From Actinomycetota bacterium (GTDB lineage: Bacteria; Actinomycetota; Geothermincolia; Fen-727; JAQURN01): a DNA stretch of 12,890 nucleotides. The stretch covers positions 1 to 12,890 of the forward strand of contig JAQURN010000023.1 of the NCBI GenBank assembly GCA_028715585.1, read 5' to 3'. The notes beneath the pieces are model-generated. The model had not been told where the DNA came from, made no database searches, and saw nothing but the letters and a program-made list of their open reading frames with translations. The number at the start of each line of letters is the position of its first letter. The first letter of the stretch is position 1. The translations under genes and the position numbers were made by a program. Positions 1 through 6,670 of the stretch are shown here, piece after piece.

Positions 1-95
1 GAATACCCTTTGTTCCCTTTCTTGGGGCAGGCTCTGTTTTGGCGATGATATGGGGGGAAAAGGTGGTTGAGTTCTACTTGAAACTATTGAGCTGA
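1..95 (+). CDS. Prepilin peptidase (type IV leader peptidase, A24 family), 3' end only
   Basis: The reading frame beginning at base 3 is open to a TGA at 93-95 and gives about 30 C-terminal residues. They start IPFVPFLGAG, then a hydrophobic stretch, WGEKVVEFY and a Leu-rich end. This closely resembles the usual C-terminus of A24 prepilin peptidases, an IPFGPFL-type motif followed by a last membrane helix. The family cleaves the leader of type IV prepilins at the inner face of the membrane and N-methylates the new N-terminus. The catalytic aspartates lie upstream of the window and cannot be checked. The location directly before pil genes fits, and the pilins encoded later in this window would be its substrates. 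The call rests on a short tail plus context. Confidence 0.8.
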   Translation, partial: IPFVPFLGAGSVLAMIWGEKVVEFYLKLLS

Positions 96-126
96 TGTTT
101 ATAGCCTTGCTTAGACGCTCGATGGA

Positions 127-145
127 GGGGTTTACTTAAAACCCC
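127..145. repeat. Short stem-loop downstream of the prepilin peptidase gene
   Basis: GGGGTTT (127-133) can pair with AAACCCC (139-145) across a five-base loop. It lies 31 bases after the peptidase stop codon, where a terminator would be expected. However, the bases after it on the plus strand are GC and then seven A, not T, so it is not a canonical intrinsic terminator. It could still protect a 3' end or pause polymerase. Confidence 0.4.
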
Positions 146-176
146 GCAAAAAAATTCTTGAAAATTTACTCATCTC

Positions 177-205
177 TTGAAAAATATGTAACAAATTGGG
201 ATAAT
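177..205 (+). promoter_or_regulatory. Candidate sigma-A promoter P1 upstream of the HTH-pil operon
   Basis: TTGAAA (177-182) and GATAAT (200-205) are separated by 17 bases in a very AT-rich stretch. The dyad CAAATT/AATTTG (192-197/203-208) overlaps the -10 element, as an operator often does. Confidence 0.5.
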
Positions 206-208
206 TTG
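192..208. repeat. Inverted repeat over the P1 -10 element (possible operator)
   Basis: CAAATT at 192-197 and AATTTG at 203-208 form a perfect 6-bp dyad with a 5-bp centre that contains part of the -10 hexamer. It is short and AT-rich, so it could be chance. A DNA-binding protein, such as the small HTH protein encoded downstream, is one possible ligand (inference). Confidence 0.25.
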
Positions 209-243
209 CTAAAGTTTGTTGAAATTGTTGACGAAGAAAAGTA

Positions 244-273
244 TTGACAACAAGAAAGGAAATGGTTGATAAT
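244..273 (+). promoter_or_regulatory. Candidate sigma-A promoter P2 (consensus -35) upstream of the HTH-pil operon
   Basis: A perfect consensus -35 TTGACA (244-249) is followed after 18 bases by GATAAT (268-273), which matches TATAAT at five of six positions. This is the best promoter match by eye in the gap. Transcription would start near 280, giving a leader of about 80 bases before the preferred HTH start codon. Confidence 0.6.
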
Positions 274-276
274 TTT

Positions 277-331
277 AACCTAACGTTGATATAGACCATA
301 ATTGTCTCTATAAGTTAGTTAAGTTTAGGTT
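277..331. repeat. Nested inverted repeats flanking and inside promoter P3 (possible operator)
   Basis: AACCTAA (277-283) is the exact reverse complement of TTAGGTT (325-331), and the two half-sites bracket promoter P3. Inside it, TATAGA (290-295) mirrors TCTATA (307-312), and AGAC/GTCT (293-296/304-307) mirror each other with a slightly different centre. Such nested symmetry around a promoter is what one expects of a repressor or activator site. No binding family can be named from the bases alone. Confidence 0.3.
286..314 (+). promoter_or_regulatory. Candidate sigma-A promoter P3 upstream of the HTH-pil operon
   Basis: TTGATA (286-291) and TATAAG (309-314) are 17 bases apart. Transcription would begin near 321, about 43 bases before the preferred TTG start at 364. 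The spacer holds an imperfect dyad around AGAC (293-296) and GTCT (304-307), so this promoter looks the most likely of the three to be repressible (inference). Confidence 0.45.
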
Positions 332-363
332 GATTTTTGGCTTTTGGAAAGGGCGGGTGCCGC

Positions 364-534
364 TTGGGCGATAAGTTGCTTACAGTTAATGAGGTCGCAA
401 AGATGCTCCGCGTTTCTAACATGACGGTTTACCGGCTTGTCAGAAACAAGCAGATTCATGCTGTCAAGGTGGGGAAGAATTACCGTATAAAACAGTCGGA
501 CGTGGATAAATACCTGGGGAGAGATTCTGGATAG
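364..534 (+). CDS. Small excisionase/MerR-type helix-turn-helix DNA-binding protein
   Basis: The 56-residue product is essentially one HTH domain of the excisionase-type (HTH_17) kind: LLTVNEVAKMLRVS (helix 1 and turn), NMTVYRLVRN (recognition helix), then the wing IHAVKVGKNYRI and a last helix ending DVDKYLGR. I prefer the TTG at 364 because family members usually begin just before the 'LTVxEVA' motif. A TTG at 337 in the same frame would add nine residues of unconvincing sequence. Neither start has a strong ribosome site; a GGAAAGGG-like stretch lies at 346-353. Proteins of this size bind DNA but carry no effector domain of their own. It lies 24 bases before pilM and is probably cotranscribed, so it may regulate the pilus operon or its own promoters (inference). 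There is no sign here of a phage or integrase partner. Confidence 0.85.
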   Translation: MGDKLLTVNEVAKMLRVSNMTVYRLVRNKQIHAVKVGKNYRIKQSDVDKYLGRDSG

Positions 535-558
535 TTTTTCTTTGAAGGAGGAAGAGGT

Positions 559-1626
559 TTGCCAAAGGGTGGAGTGACAATAGGACTTGATATTAGCTCC
601 GACTCCATAAAGGTCGCGGCGGTGAACATCACAAGAGCCGCGCCCGTTCTTGTGAACCTGGGCATGGTTCTTTTGCCCGAGGGCGTCATAAAGGAGGGTG
701 AAGTTGAAGACCCTGCTGCTCTCTCCGGGCTCTTGCGTGACCTCATGAAGCAGACGGGGATTAGAAAGAAGAGGGTGACGCTTGGGATAGCGAACCAGAA
801 AGTCATAGTTCGACCGATGGACCTTCCCTACATGCCAGACGAGGAGCTGGAGAGCGCGGTGAGATACCAGGTACAGGAGTTCATCCCTATCCCCATAGAT
901 GAAGCGGTTGTAGATTTCGAGGTCGTCGATGAGTACATGACCGGCGAGGAAGAGAGGATGCAGACTATCCTCTTGGCCGCGGCTCACAGGGATATGATAC
1001 AGGCATTCTTAGATGCCCTCTCGGGTGCGGGGCTTGTGCCTGACGCTATAGAGGTGAAGGCGTTTGCCATGGCACGCTCCCTCATCAAACGCGAGTTGAC
1101 ATTCTTGGAGGAAGCGGAAGCTCCTGAGCAGGCACAAACCGCGTGCCTTATAAACATCGGAGCTGGCATAACCAATATCTGTGTGATCAAGGAGGGGACT
1201 CCCCGTTTCGTAAGGATGCTCATAAGGGGTGGAGAATATTTCACCGAGGTTCTCACGGATGCTTTGAATATCTCTCCTGTTGAGGCAGAGGATATAAAGA
1301 GGGGCCGCAGCACCGATGAGCAGGCTAACGCTTTTCTCGAGCGAGAGGTGCGAGGTTTCGTTGGGGAGATAGGAAGGTCGCTTGAGTATTATGTCTCCCA
1401 GACGCAGGAGAGAGACCTTGGGAGGATAATCCTTTCCGGCAGTGGCTCAAAAATTGTGAATCTTCCTGTGGAGCTGAACAAGAGCTTGGATTTGCCCGTA
1501 GAGATTGGCCATCCTCTTCAAAACGTGCAGCTTGGAAGGCTTCCTTATACTCCTGAAGAGCTTGCGGAACTGGAAGCTTCACTTGCCGTTTGCGTTGGGT
1601 TGGCGCTGAGAGAATTGGAGGAATAG
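559..1626 (+). CDS. pilM: Type IV pilus assembly protein PilM, actin-like ATPase
   Basis: 355 residues, the usual length for PilM, a cytoplasmic actin/FtsA-fold protein that binds ATP and the N-terminal tail of PilN to couple the cytoplasmic motors to the inner-membrane platform. Visible landmarks: a phosphate-1 loop GLDISSDSIK (residues 9-18); the PilM-typical segment EELESAVRYQVQEFIPIPIDEAV (split here as EELESAVRYQV, residues 95-105, and QEFIPIPIDEAV, 106-117); a second phosphate loop INIGAGITNI (198-207); and an adenosine-region LSGSGSKI (292-299). The start is TTG 559, set by GGAGG at 547-551 seven bases upstream; there is no better ATG. It follows the HTH gene by 24 bases and its TAG stop is one base before the pilN start, so the genes form one operon. 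No missing key motif is seen. Confidence 0.95.
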   Translation: MPKGGVTIGLDISSDSIKVAAVNITRAAPVLVNLGMVLLPEGVIKEGEVEDPAALSGLLRDLMKQTGIRKKRVTLGIANQKVIVRPMDLPYMPDEELESAVRYQVQEFIPIPIDEAVVDFEVVDEYMTGEEERMQTILLAAAHRDMIQAFLDALSGAGLVPDAIEVKAFAMARSLIKRELTFLEEAEAPEQAQTACLINIGAGITNICVIKEGTPRFVRMLIRGGEYFTEVLTDALNISPVEAEDIKRGRSTDEQANAFLEREVRGFVGEIGRSLEYYVSQTQERDLGRIILSGSGSKIVNLPVELNKSLDLPVEIGHPLQNVQLGRLPYTPEELAELEASLAVCVGLALRELEE

Positions 1627-1627
1627 A

Positions 1628-2452
1628 TTGACGAGAATAAACCTGCTTCCTCCCGAAAAAATCAAGGAAAGGAAAGCTGTATCCGAAAGGGCTTACATGA
1701 TACTTGCCATTGCCTTGCCCGTGATTGTACTAGCCATAGTGGTAATAATGTTTATTTCCGCTAGTTCCGAGGTTTCCAAGAAAGAAGAGGCTCTCCAGAC
1801 CGCCAAGGATGAACTTTCCGAGTGGCAAAGCAAGAACCAGGAGCTTGCGCAATACAAACAAAGGCAGGAGGCAATAGCGAAGCAGGAAAAGCGGGTGATT
1901 TCGGTTCTCGAGGGAAGGATTTATTGGGCACGCATACTCAATAACATCGCCATAATGTGCCCGAGTGATATATGGCTCACATCCCTCTCGGCGAGCTCGG
2001 AGGAAGGTGGAAGTGGAAGGGTAACCTTCAGCGGCTATGCCCTCCAGACACCTGGCAAGACTTATGCTACCTCCGGAACTTATCCTCATTATCCGGATTA
2101 CCTTCCGATTGCCGCGTGGATTGAGAGGATGTCCCAGATTGCCGAGTTCGAGTCAATATGGGTTTCAAGTGCCACCCCAGAGTTTGAGGGCACTACTACT
2201 AGCACCGCTAATCCAGCGTTCCCGACTGGAGTGGTTACCGGTCCGCTGTGGTATGAAGACCCAGTAAGAGTTGGAAGCGTCTCGGGGATAGAGATGCAGG
2301 AAGGCGGGCAGTATATCGGTTTTCTGGGCGACTGGGTCATCAAATTCGACTCCGAAGCGAAACTTAATAAGGAGACCGCTGTCATAGGAGGAACTTCGGC
2401 GGGAAGCACCGAGCCGGCTACTCCCACCTCGACTACTGGAGGTGCGAAGTGA
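1628..2452 (+). CDS. pilN: Type IV pilus assembly protein PilN, enlarged
   Basis: The N-terminus MTRINLLPPEK carries the INLLP motif by which PilN docks on PilM in characterised systems. One membrane helix (about 23-44) is followed by a charged, probably coiled-coil stretch (48-98) and a ferredoxin-like extracytoplasmic domain with strands at WLTSLSA (116-122), VTFSGYA (132-138), WVSSAT (178-183) and WVIKF (236-240). PilN pairs with PilO to form the inner-membrane alignment complex. At 274 residues it is longer than the roughly 180-200 usual for PilN. The extra length lies in a Tyr/Pro-rich loop (145-160), a Ser/Thr/Gly-rich insertion (about 186-230) and a Thr/Pro/Gly tail (256-274). The start is TTG 1628 with GGAGG at 1617-1621. 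Its TGA overlaps the pilO GTG by four bases, implying coupled translation. Confidence 0.92.
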   Translation: MTRINLLPPEKIKERKAVSERAYMILAIALPVIVLAIVVIMFISASSEVSKKEEALQTAKDELSEWQSKNQELAQYKQRQEAIAKQEKRVISVLEGRIYWARILNNIAIMCPSDIWLTSLSASSEEGGSGRVTFSGYALQTPGKTYATSGTYPHYPDYLPIAAWIERMSQIAEFESIWVSSATPEFEGTTTSTANPAFPTGVVTGPLWYEDPVRVGSVSGIEMQEGGQYIGFLGDWVIKFDSEAKLNKETAVIGGTSAGSTEPATPTSTTGGAK

Positions 2453-3093
2453 GGCGTTCGTTGATTATATCGCTCATAGGGGTGCTTGCGGCGGTAGTAA
2501 TAGGCGCACTTGGATACTTTCTTCTGATAGGTCCTAAGAATGCCCAGATAAACGAGAAGCAGAAACAAATCGAGGAGACCGAGAACAAGATTGAGCAGGA
2601 GAAAAACACCTACAAGACCCTCCTAGAGATAAAGAATAGATCTGCCGAGTATGAGGCGAGGCTTGCCGCCCTTCAGGCTATGATACCCGAGGAAGCCGGT
2701 CTTCCCTCGCTCATAAGGAACATCCAACAGGCTGCCGATGCCGGCAGTGGGGCGGGGCTTCCCTGGCTTTCCTTCAGCCCTGGAGAAATTCAGGCTGGCG
2801 GAGAGGCTGGCGGAGGAGGGGAAATATCTTCCTATACCTTCTCTATTTCGGTAGCCGGCTTCTACGACGAGGTGGTTGATTTTACCTATCGCCTGGAGAG
2901 CATGCAGAGGGCGGTGGTCGTAAATACGATTGACATGTCTCCAACCACAGACGTTCTCCAGATGAGCTACAGCCCGAATCTTGGGATTGTGGAAGCCAAG
3001 ATTGAAGCCAAGACATTTACCATGGCAAAACCTGCCGCTGAAGCCACCGAGACGCCCGCGACACCGGCACCTGCCCCCAAGGAAGGTGAATAG
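2449..3093 (+). CDS. pilO: Type IV pilus assembly protein PilO
   Basis: 214 residues: a single N-terminal membrane helix (about 5-27), a long Lys/Glu/Gln coiled coil (32-76), the PilO-typical link IPEEAGLPSLIRNIQ (80-94), a Gly-rich linker (111-124), and a ferredoxin-like domain with YTFSISVAGFYDEVVDFTY (129-147) and RAVVVNTIDM (154-163). PilO dimerises with PilN through the coiled coil and the outer domain and helps align the pilus machine. The start is GTG 2449 in the GTGA overlap with pilN, with a strong GGAGGT at 2438-2443. The C-terminus is a Pro/Ala/Thr/Glu-rich tail (194-214) that is probably disordered. The next gene starts two bases after its stop. Confidence 0.92.
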   Translation: MRRSLIISLIGVLAAVVIGALGYFLLIGPKNAQINEKQKQIEETENKIEQEKNTYKTLLEIKNRSAEYEARLAALQAMIPEEAGLPSLIRNIQQAADAGSGAGLPWLSFSPGEIQAGGEAGGGGEISSYTFSISVAGFYDEVVDFTYRLESMQRAVVVNTIDMSPTTDVLQMSYSPNLGIVEAKIEAKTFTMAKPAAEATETPATPAPAPKEGE

Positions 3094-3095
3094 AA

Positions 3096-3689
3096 ATGTC
3101 CCGCGAAATAAAGAAACTCACGCCGAAAAAACCCAAAGATTTGGAAGGCAAAGACCGCAAGAAGAAGTTCATTCTTGTTGGAGCCGCGGCAGCGGTGCTC
3201 TGTGCCGTTCTGGTCGTCATCGCCCTTGTTGGTGGTGGACCCGCGAAGATGTCCGCCCAGGAGGCGACGACGCCCCAGCCCCAGGCGCAATCTGAAAAAA
3301 CGCTCGAGGACGTGATAGTCCCACCACTCTCGGTTTACAGAAAGCGCAGCCCATTCCAGCCTTTAAGGAACGAGAAATCGACAATCGAGGTGGCGCCAGC
3401 GGCTGCCACCACACCCCCCGCGGGCGGGGGGGCGGTCGTGGCTCCCTCCGAGCTTACAGGTGGAGGACCCGAGGTCATCTCCAAGGTGGTCGCCTTGGAG
3501 GACATCTATGAGGAAGGCGGCAGCCTGTTTGCCCGCGTCCGAGTTGGAGACCAGGTATTCGAGAAGGTTTCCGCCGGGCAGGTATTTGGGGATTTCTACA
3601 AGGTCCTTGCTCTTCAAAGCCAGAGCGCTACGATTCTCTACGGGGACGAGCAGTTTTCCTTCTTCGAGGGCCAATCGATTTACTGGTGA
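3096..3689 (+). CDS. pilP: PilP-like pilus assembly protein with membrane anchor
   Basis: 197 residues. A basic cytoplasmic head (1-24, rich in Lys) precedes one membrane helix (about 25-45). A Pro/Gln/Ala-rich linker then leads to RKRSPFQPL (82-90), matching the RDPFRPL-type motif of PilP. A second Pro/Ala/Gly linker (99-125) is followed by a small beta domain: GGSLFARVRVGDQVFEKV (141-158), GQVFGDFYKVLAL (161-173) and ILYGDEQFSFFEGQSIYW (180-197). In diderms PilP is a lipoprotein linking PilNO to the PilQ secretin. Here there is no lipobox cysteine, and an uncleaved anchor seems likely. No pilQ follows, which fits a single-membrane cell. The symbol is given by position and motif, not by strong overall similarity. 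A GC-rich hairpin lies inside the second linker at 3414-3431. Confidence 0.75.
   Translation: MSREIKKLTPKKPKDLEGKDRKKKFILVGAAAAVLCAVLVVIALVGGGPAKMSAQEATTPQPQAQSEKTLEDVIVPPLSVYRKRSPFQPLRNEKSTIEVAPAAATTPPAGGGAVVAPSELTGGGPEVISKVVALEDIYEEGGSLFARVRVGDQVFEKVSAGQVFGDFYKVLALQSQSATILYGDEQFSFFEGQSIYW
3414..3431. repeat. GC-only inverted repeat with G7 run inside pilP
   Basis: CCCCCCGC (3414-3421) and GCGGGGGG (3424-3431) are exact reverse complements with a two-base centre, giving about seven stable pairs with a four-base loop. The G run continues to 3432, seven G in a row. It encodes the Pro-Pro-Ala-Gly-Gly-Gly linker, where protein constraint is weak. It could stall polymerase or ribosomes, or slip; it could also simply reflect Pro/Gly codons. 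Confidence 0.5.
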
Positions 3690-3833
3690 TTTGCTGGTAG
3701 AACCCGTGCCCCCAACCTTTTTCGAAAGCTTTCCCCTTGAAGCGGCGAAATTATCCTTCGTGAGTTATACTTCACTGAAGACATTTCCTGGTAATTATCT
3801 CTCGAGAGTGAACGTAAGAAACGGAGGGCGTTT
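3690..3833 (+). promoter_or_regulatory. pilP-aroC gap: weak promoter candidate, no clear terminator
   Basis: This 144-base gap is the longest break inside the plus-strand chain between pilM and the four-helix protein gene. It holds TATACT at 3766-3771, a good -10 hexamer, but the nearest -35-like TTGAAG (3737-3742) is 23 bases away, too far for standard sigma-A. Small palindromes occur at 3770-3780 (CTTCA/TGAAG) and 3799-3808 (CTCTCGAGAG). I see no stem with a T tract, so read-through from pilP to aroC is possible. An internal promoter for the aro genes is plausible but not shown. Confidence 0.25.
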
Positions 3834-5033
3834 ATGGAGGGAACACTCCACTTGCTTACCGCGGGAGAGTCGCATGGAAAGGCGTTGTGCGCGATTCTCG
3901 ATGGTCTCCCCGCTGGCATTCCGATTTCAGAGCGTGACATAGACCGAGATCTGGCTAGGAGACAGCTGGGCTTCGGGCGTGGAGCGAGGATGGATATCGA
4001 GCGCGACCACGCGGAGATACTTTCAGGAGTGCGGTGGGGGAAGACCATTGGGGCGCCCACCTCCCTTCTGATAAGAAATAAAGATTATCCAAACTGGGAA
4101 CACATGATGGCGGTGGAGCCTAGAGGAGAGGGTACACTCCCCCCAGAGACCAAACCAAGACCTGGGCACGGCGACCTCGCGGGGTGCCTCAAATATCAGA
4201 CACTAGACGCGAGAGATGTGCTCGAACGCGCAAGCGCCAGGGAGACCGCGGCGCGAACGGCGGCTGGAGCCCTGGCTCGCGCTCTCCTCAAAGAAGTTGG
4301 GGTGGAAGTGGTGAGTAGAGTCCTCCAGATTGGAGGCGTAAGCATCGCTGGTTCTCAAAAGGAGCGTCTCAGCATAGAGTCCTTTGTGGGCGCGGATGAT
4401 GACCCAGTGAGGTGCACCGACGGGGAGGTGTCCGCTCTCATGATTGAGGAGATAAAAAAGGCGGATGAGGATGGGGACAGCCTTGGAGGGGTCTTCCAGG
4501 TCGCGGCTTTTGGAGTGCCCCCTGGCTTGGGCTCATTTTCCGAGTTTTCAAAAAGGCTCGACGCGAGACTCTTCTGCGCTCTTTCCTCCATCCCTTCAGT
4601 AAAGGGGGTGGAGGTGGGGGAGGGCTTCGGGCTTGCTTACCTTCGTGGTTCTTCCGCCCACGATGAGATATTCTATTCGAAGGAAATAGGAGTCTTCAGG
4701 AAGACAAACCGTGCTGGGGGGCTTGAGGCTGGCTTGACGAATGGCGAGCCAATCGTCTTGAACGCGGCTATGAAGCCTATTCCCACCCTCAAAAAACCCC
4801 TTGCTACCGTTGACATCGAAAGATGCGAGCCTGCCCTGGCTATGAAGGAAAGAGCTGACGTGTGCGTGGTTCCAGCCGCCGGCGTGATAGGTGAGGCTAT
4901 GGTTTGCCTGGTTCTGGCGGAAGCCTTCATCGAGAAGTTCGGGGGGGACAGCCTTGGGGAGCTCGAAAAAAACATGGGCTCATATCTCAAAGAAATAGCT
5001 AGGCTGTGGGTTCCAAAGCGCGGGTTGGACTGA
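3834..5033 (+). CDS. aroC: Chorismate synthase
   Basis: The enzyme removes phosphate from 5-enolpyruvylshikimate 3-phosphate to give chorismate, the last shikimate-pathway step, and needs reduced FMN. The 399-residue length is slightly above the usual range. Signature motifs are in order: GESHG (11-15), RRQLGFGRGARMDIERD (42-58), RPGHGDLAG (109-117), LERASARETAAR (130-141), GGLEAGLTNGEPI (295-307) and PAAGVIGEAM (347-356). The histidines of GESHG and RPGH, both conserved and catalytically important in the family, are present. The start is ATG 3834 with GGAGGG at 3823-3828 five bases upstream. Its TGA overlaps the ATG of aroK (TGATG), which indicates translational coupling. No oddity is seen. 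Confidence 0.97.
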   Translation: MEGTLHLLTAGESHGKALCAILDGLPAGIPISERDIDRDLARRQLGFGRGARMDIERDHAEILSGVRWGKTIGAPTSLLIRNKDYPNWEHMMAVEPRGEGTLPPETKPRPGHGDLAGCLKYQTLDARDVLERASARETAARTAAGALARALLKEVGVEVVSRVLQIGGVSIAGSQKERLSIESFVGADDDPVRCTDGEVSALMIEEIKKADEDGDSLGGVFQVAAFGVPPGLGSFSEFSKRLDARLFCALSSIPSVKGVEVGEGFGLAYLRGSSAHDEIFYSKEIGVFRKTNRAGGLEAGLTNGEPIVLNAAMKPIPTLKKPLATVDIERCEPALAMKERADVCVVPAAGVIGEAMVCLVLAEAFIEKFGGDSLGELEKNMGSYLKEIARLWVPKRGLD

Positions 5034-5557
5034 TGCAGAGGGGTAAGGAAAACATAGTTCTTTCTGGTTTCATGGGCTCGGGGAAGACAAGTGTGGGCAA
5101 CGAGCTTTCCCACCTCACCGGCATGCCATTTCTGGATACGGACGCCCTCATCGAGGAGGAAGCGGGCGAGAGGGTTCATCAGATATTCTCAAAGGGGGAG
5201 GAGGAATTTAGAGCCCTGGAAAGGGAGAAGATAGAGGAAGTTTGTCGGGAAAGAGGGGTGGTGGTTGCCGTCGGTGGGGGGGCAGTCTTAGAGCCCCTAA
5301 ACGTGAGAAGGTTGAAAGAAGGTGGAATCATCTACTATCTTGAAGTCTCCGCCGAGGAAGCAATAAAAAGAGTGCCCGCGGACGGCACGAGGCCTCTCTT
5401 CGACCCCGCAAAGGCAGAAGAGCTACTAAAGGAGCGCAAGCCGGCTTACGCTCGAGCCGCCGATGTAATTGTAAAGACGGATGGGCGCACTCCACTTGAG
5501 GTCGCCTTGGAGGTTCTTGGCGACTGGAAGAGGAGAAAAGAGGGGAGCAGGGTTTAG
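5033..5557 (+). CDS. aroK: Shikimate kinase
   Basis: This cytoplasmic P-loop kinase transfers phosphate from ATP to shikimate. With the ATG at 5033 it has 174 residues, the normal size. It shows a Walker A GFMGSGKTS (12-20), the shikimate-binding DTD (35-37) and arginine in EEFR (57-60), the GGGA segment (81-84) and the lid arginine in TRPLF (119-123). The adenine-side motif RKPAYARAADV (135-145) is also present. A GTG at 5006 would extend it by nine residues into aroC, but the TGATG overlap with the aroC stop makes 5033 more natural. The stop abuts the aroB ATG with no gap. It is called aroK rather than aroL only by convention. Confidence 0.95.
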   Translation: MQRGKENIVLSGFMGSGKTSVGNELSHLTGMPFLDTDALIEEEAGERVHQIFSKGEEEFRALEREKIEEVCRERGVVVAVGGGAVLEPLNVRRLKEGGIIYYLEVSAEEAIKRVPADGTRPLFDPAKAEELLKERKPAYARAADVIVKTDGRTPLEVALEVLGDWKRRKEGSRV

Positions 5558-6670
5558 ATGAAGCTCTTTTCGGAATTGAGAGTGAATCTTGGCGAGAGAA
5601 GTTACCCTATCTTCGTTGGCTCATCCCTTTTGCGAGAGCTTTCCGATTTGGTTGCTGAGCGTGGGTTTCGGGGGTGGAAGAAAGCGGTGGTGGTAACCGA
5701 CTTGAATGTGGGGGCTCTCTATCTGGAAACGCTCCTTTCTGAACTTGAAAAAATGGGCATTCAAGCTTTTCCTTTCCAAATACCTCCAGGGGAGAAATCC
5801 AAGTCTCTCCAGATGGCATACGAGCTTCTGAAATTTCTAGCCAACTCCTCTCTTTCAAGGCGCGACCTGGTGGTAGCCCTTGGAGGGGGGGTGGTAGGAG
5901 ACCTCGCCGGCTTTGCATCCTGTGTATTCAAGAGGGGAACGGATTTTTTGGTGCTTCCCACTTCTCTTGTGGCGCAGGTTGACTCTTCTATAGGTGGGAA
6001 GACAGGAGTGAACCTTCCGGAGGGGAAAAATCTGGTGGGAGCTTTCTACCAGCCCGTTGCTGTGGTCTCGGATGTTGACGTGCTTGAGACACTTCCTCAA
6101 AGAGAGTATCTTTCATCTCTCGCTGAGGTTGCTAAATACAGCTTTCTAAAGCCCAATTCCTGGAAAACCTCTCTTGCTGAACTTTCGCGGGAGCTTCTTG
6201 AAAGGCAAAAGGAAGCCCTTTTGAGCGTTGTCGCGACTTCCGCTGGGATAAAGGCTCACATTGTCTCGGAGGACGAGTGGGACATAAAGGGAAAGAGGGC
6301 GATTCTAAACTACGGGCACACCCTTGGCCATGCCTTGGAGGCGGCTACCGAGTACGGCACATATTTGCACGGAGAGGCTGTGTCGGTTGGTATGCTTTAC
6401 GCGGCGTGTATCTCTGAGGAGCTTATGCTTTCAGAGGGTCTCTCCGCTAGGCATCAAAGGCTCCTTTCCTCGCTTTCGCTTCCTTTAAAACCCCTGGTTG
6501 CTCCTCCATTTGACCGCCTCTTTACCCATATGCTTCAAGACAAAAAGGCGGCAGGGGAGATTTCGATGGTTCTTCTTGAGAGTGAAGGGAAGCCTCTCAT
6601 CAAAAGCGGAATTGAAAGGGAGCTACTCGAGGAGTGTTACGCAAGCTTTTGCGGGGGGGAATCAACCTGA
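5558..6670 (+). CDS. aroB: 3-dehydroquinate synthase
   Basis: This NAD- and zinc-dependent enzyme converts DAHP to 3-dehydroquinate, the second pathway step. 370 residues, normal length. Motifs: PPGEKSKS (76-83), the NAD-binding GGGVVGDLAGF (109-119), PTSLVAQVDSSIGGKTGVN (134-152), GAFYQP (161-166), LAEVAKY (188-194), NYGHTLGHALE (251-261) and HGEAVSVGM (271-279). By family comparison Glu190, His254 and His271 would be the zinc ligands, and all are present. The start ATG follows directly after the aroK TAG; a G-rich stretch at 5542-5547 is the best ribosome site. The TGA overlaps the aroQ ATG. The C-terminal QDKKAAGEISMVLL matches the family's usual KxDKK...G...VLL block. Confidence 0.97.
   Translation: MKLFSELRVNLGERSYPIFVGSSLLRELSDLVAERGFRGWKKAVVVTDLNVGALYLETLLSELEKMGIQAFPFQIPPGEKSKSLQMAYELLKFLANSSLSRRDLVVALGGGVVGDLAGFASCVFKRGTDFLVLPTSLVAQVDSSIGGKTGVNLPEGKNLVGAFYQPVAVVSDVDVLETLPQREYLSSLAEVAKYSFLKPNSWKTSLAELSRELLERQKEALLSVVATSAGIKAHIVSEDEWDIKGKRAILNYGHTLGHALEAATEYGTYLHGEAVSVGMLYAACISEELMLSEGLSARHQRLLSSLSLPLKPLVAPPFDRLFTHMLQDKKAAGEISMVLLESEGKPLIKSGIERELLEECYASFCGGEST

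Noticed and set aside
127..157. The GGGGTTT/AAACCCC hairpin as an intrinsic terminator
   Set aside because: On the plus strand the stem is followed by A residues rather than T, and on the minus strand the T run comes before the stem. It is kept only as a stem-loop.
364..534. The excisionase-like protein as a sign of a prophage or integrative element
   Set aside because: No integrase, phage gene, direct repeat or tRNA border is visible. Lone HTH proteins of this type are common chromosomal regulators, and the neighbours are core pil genes.
325..987. A 220-codon minus-strand frame over the promoter region, HTH gene and pilM start
   Set aside because: It overlaps two well-supported plus-strand genes, has no recognisable motif and covers the promoter region.
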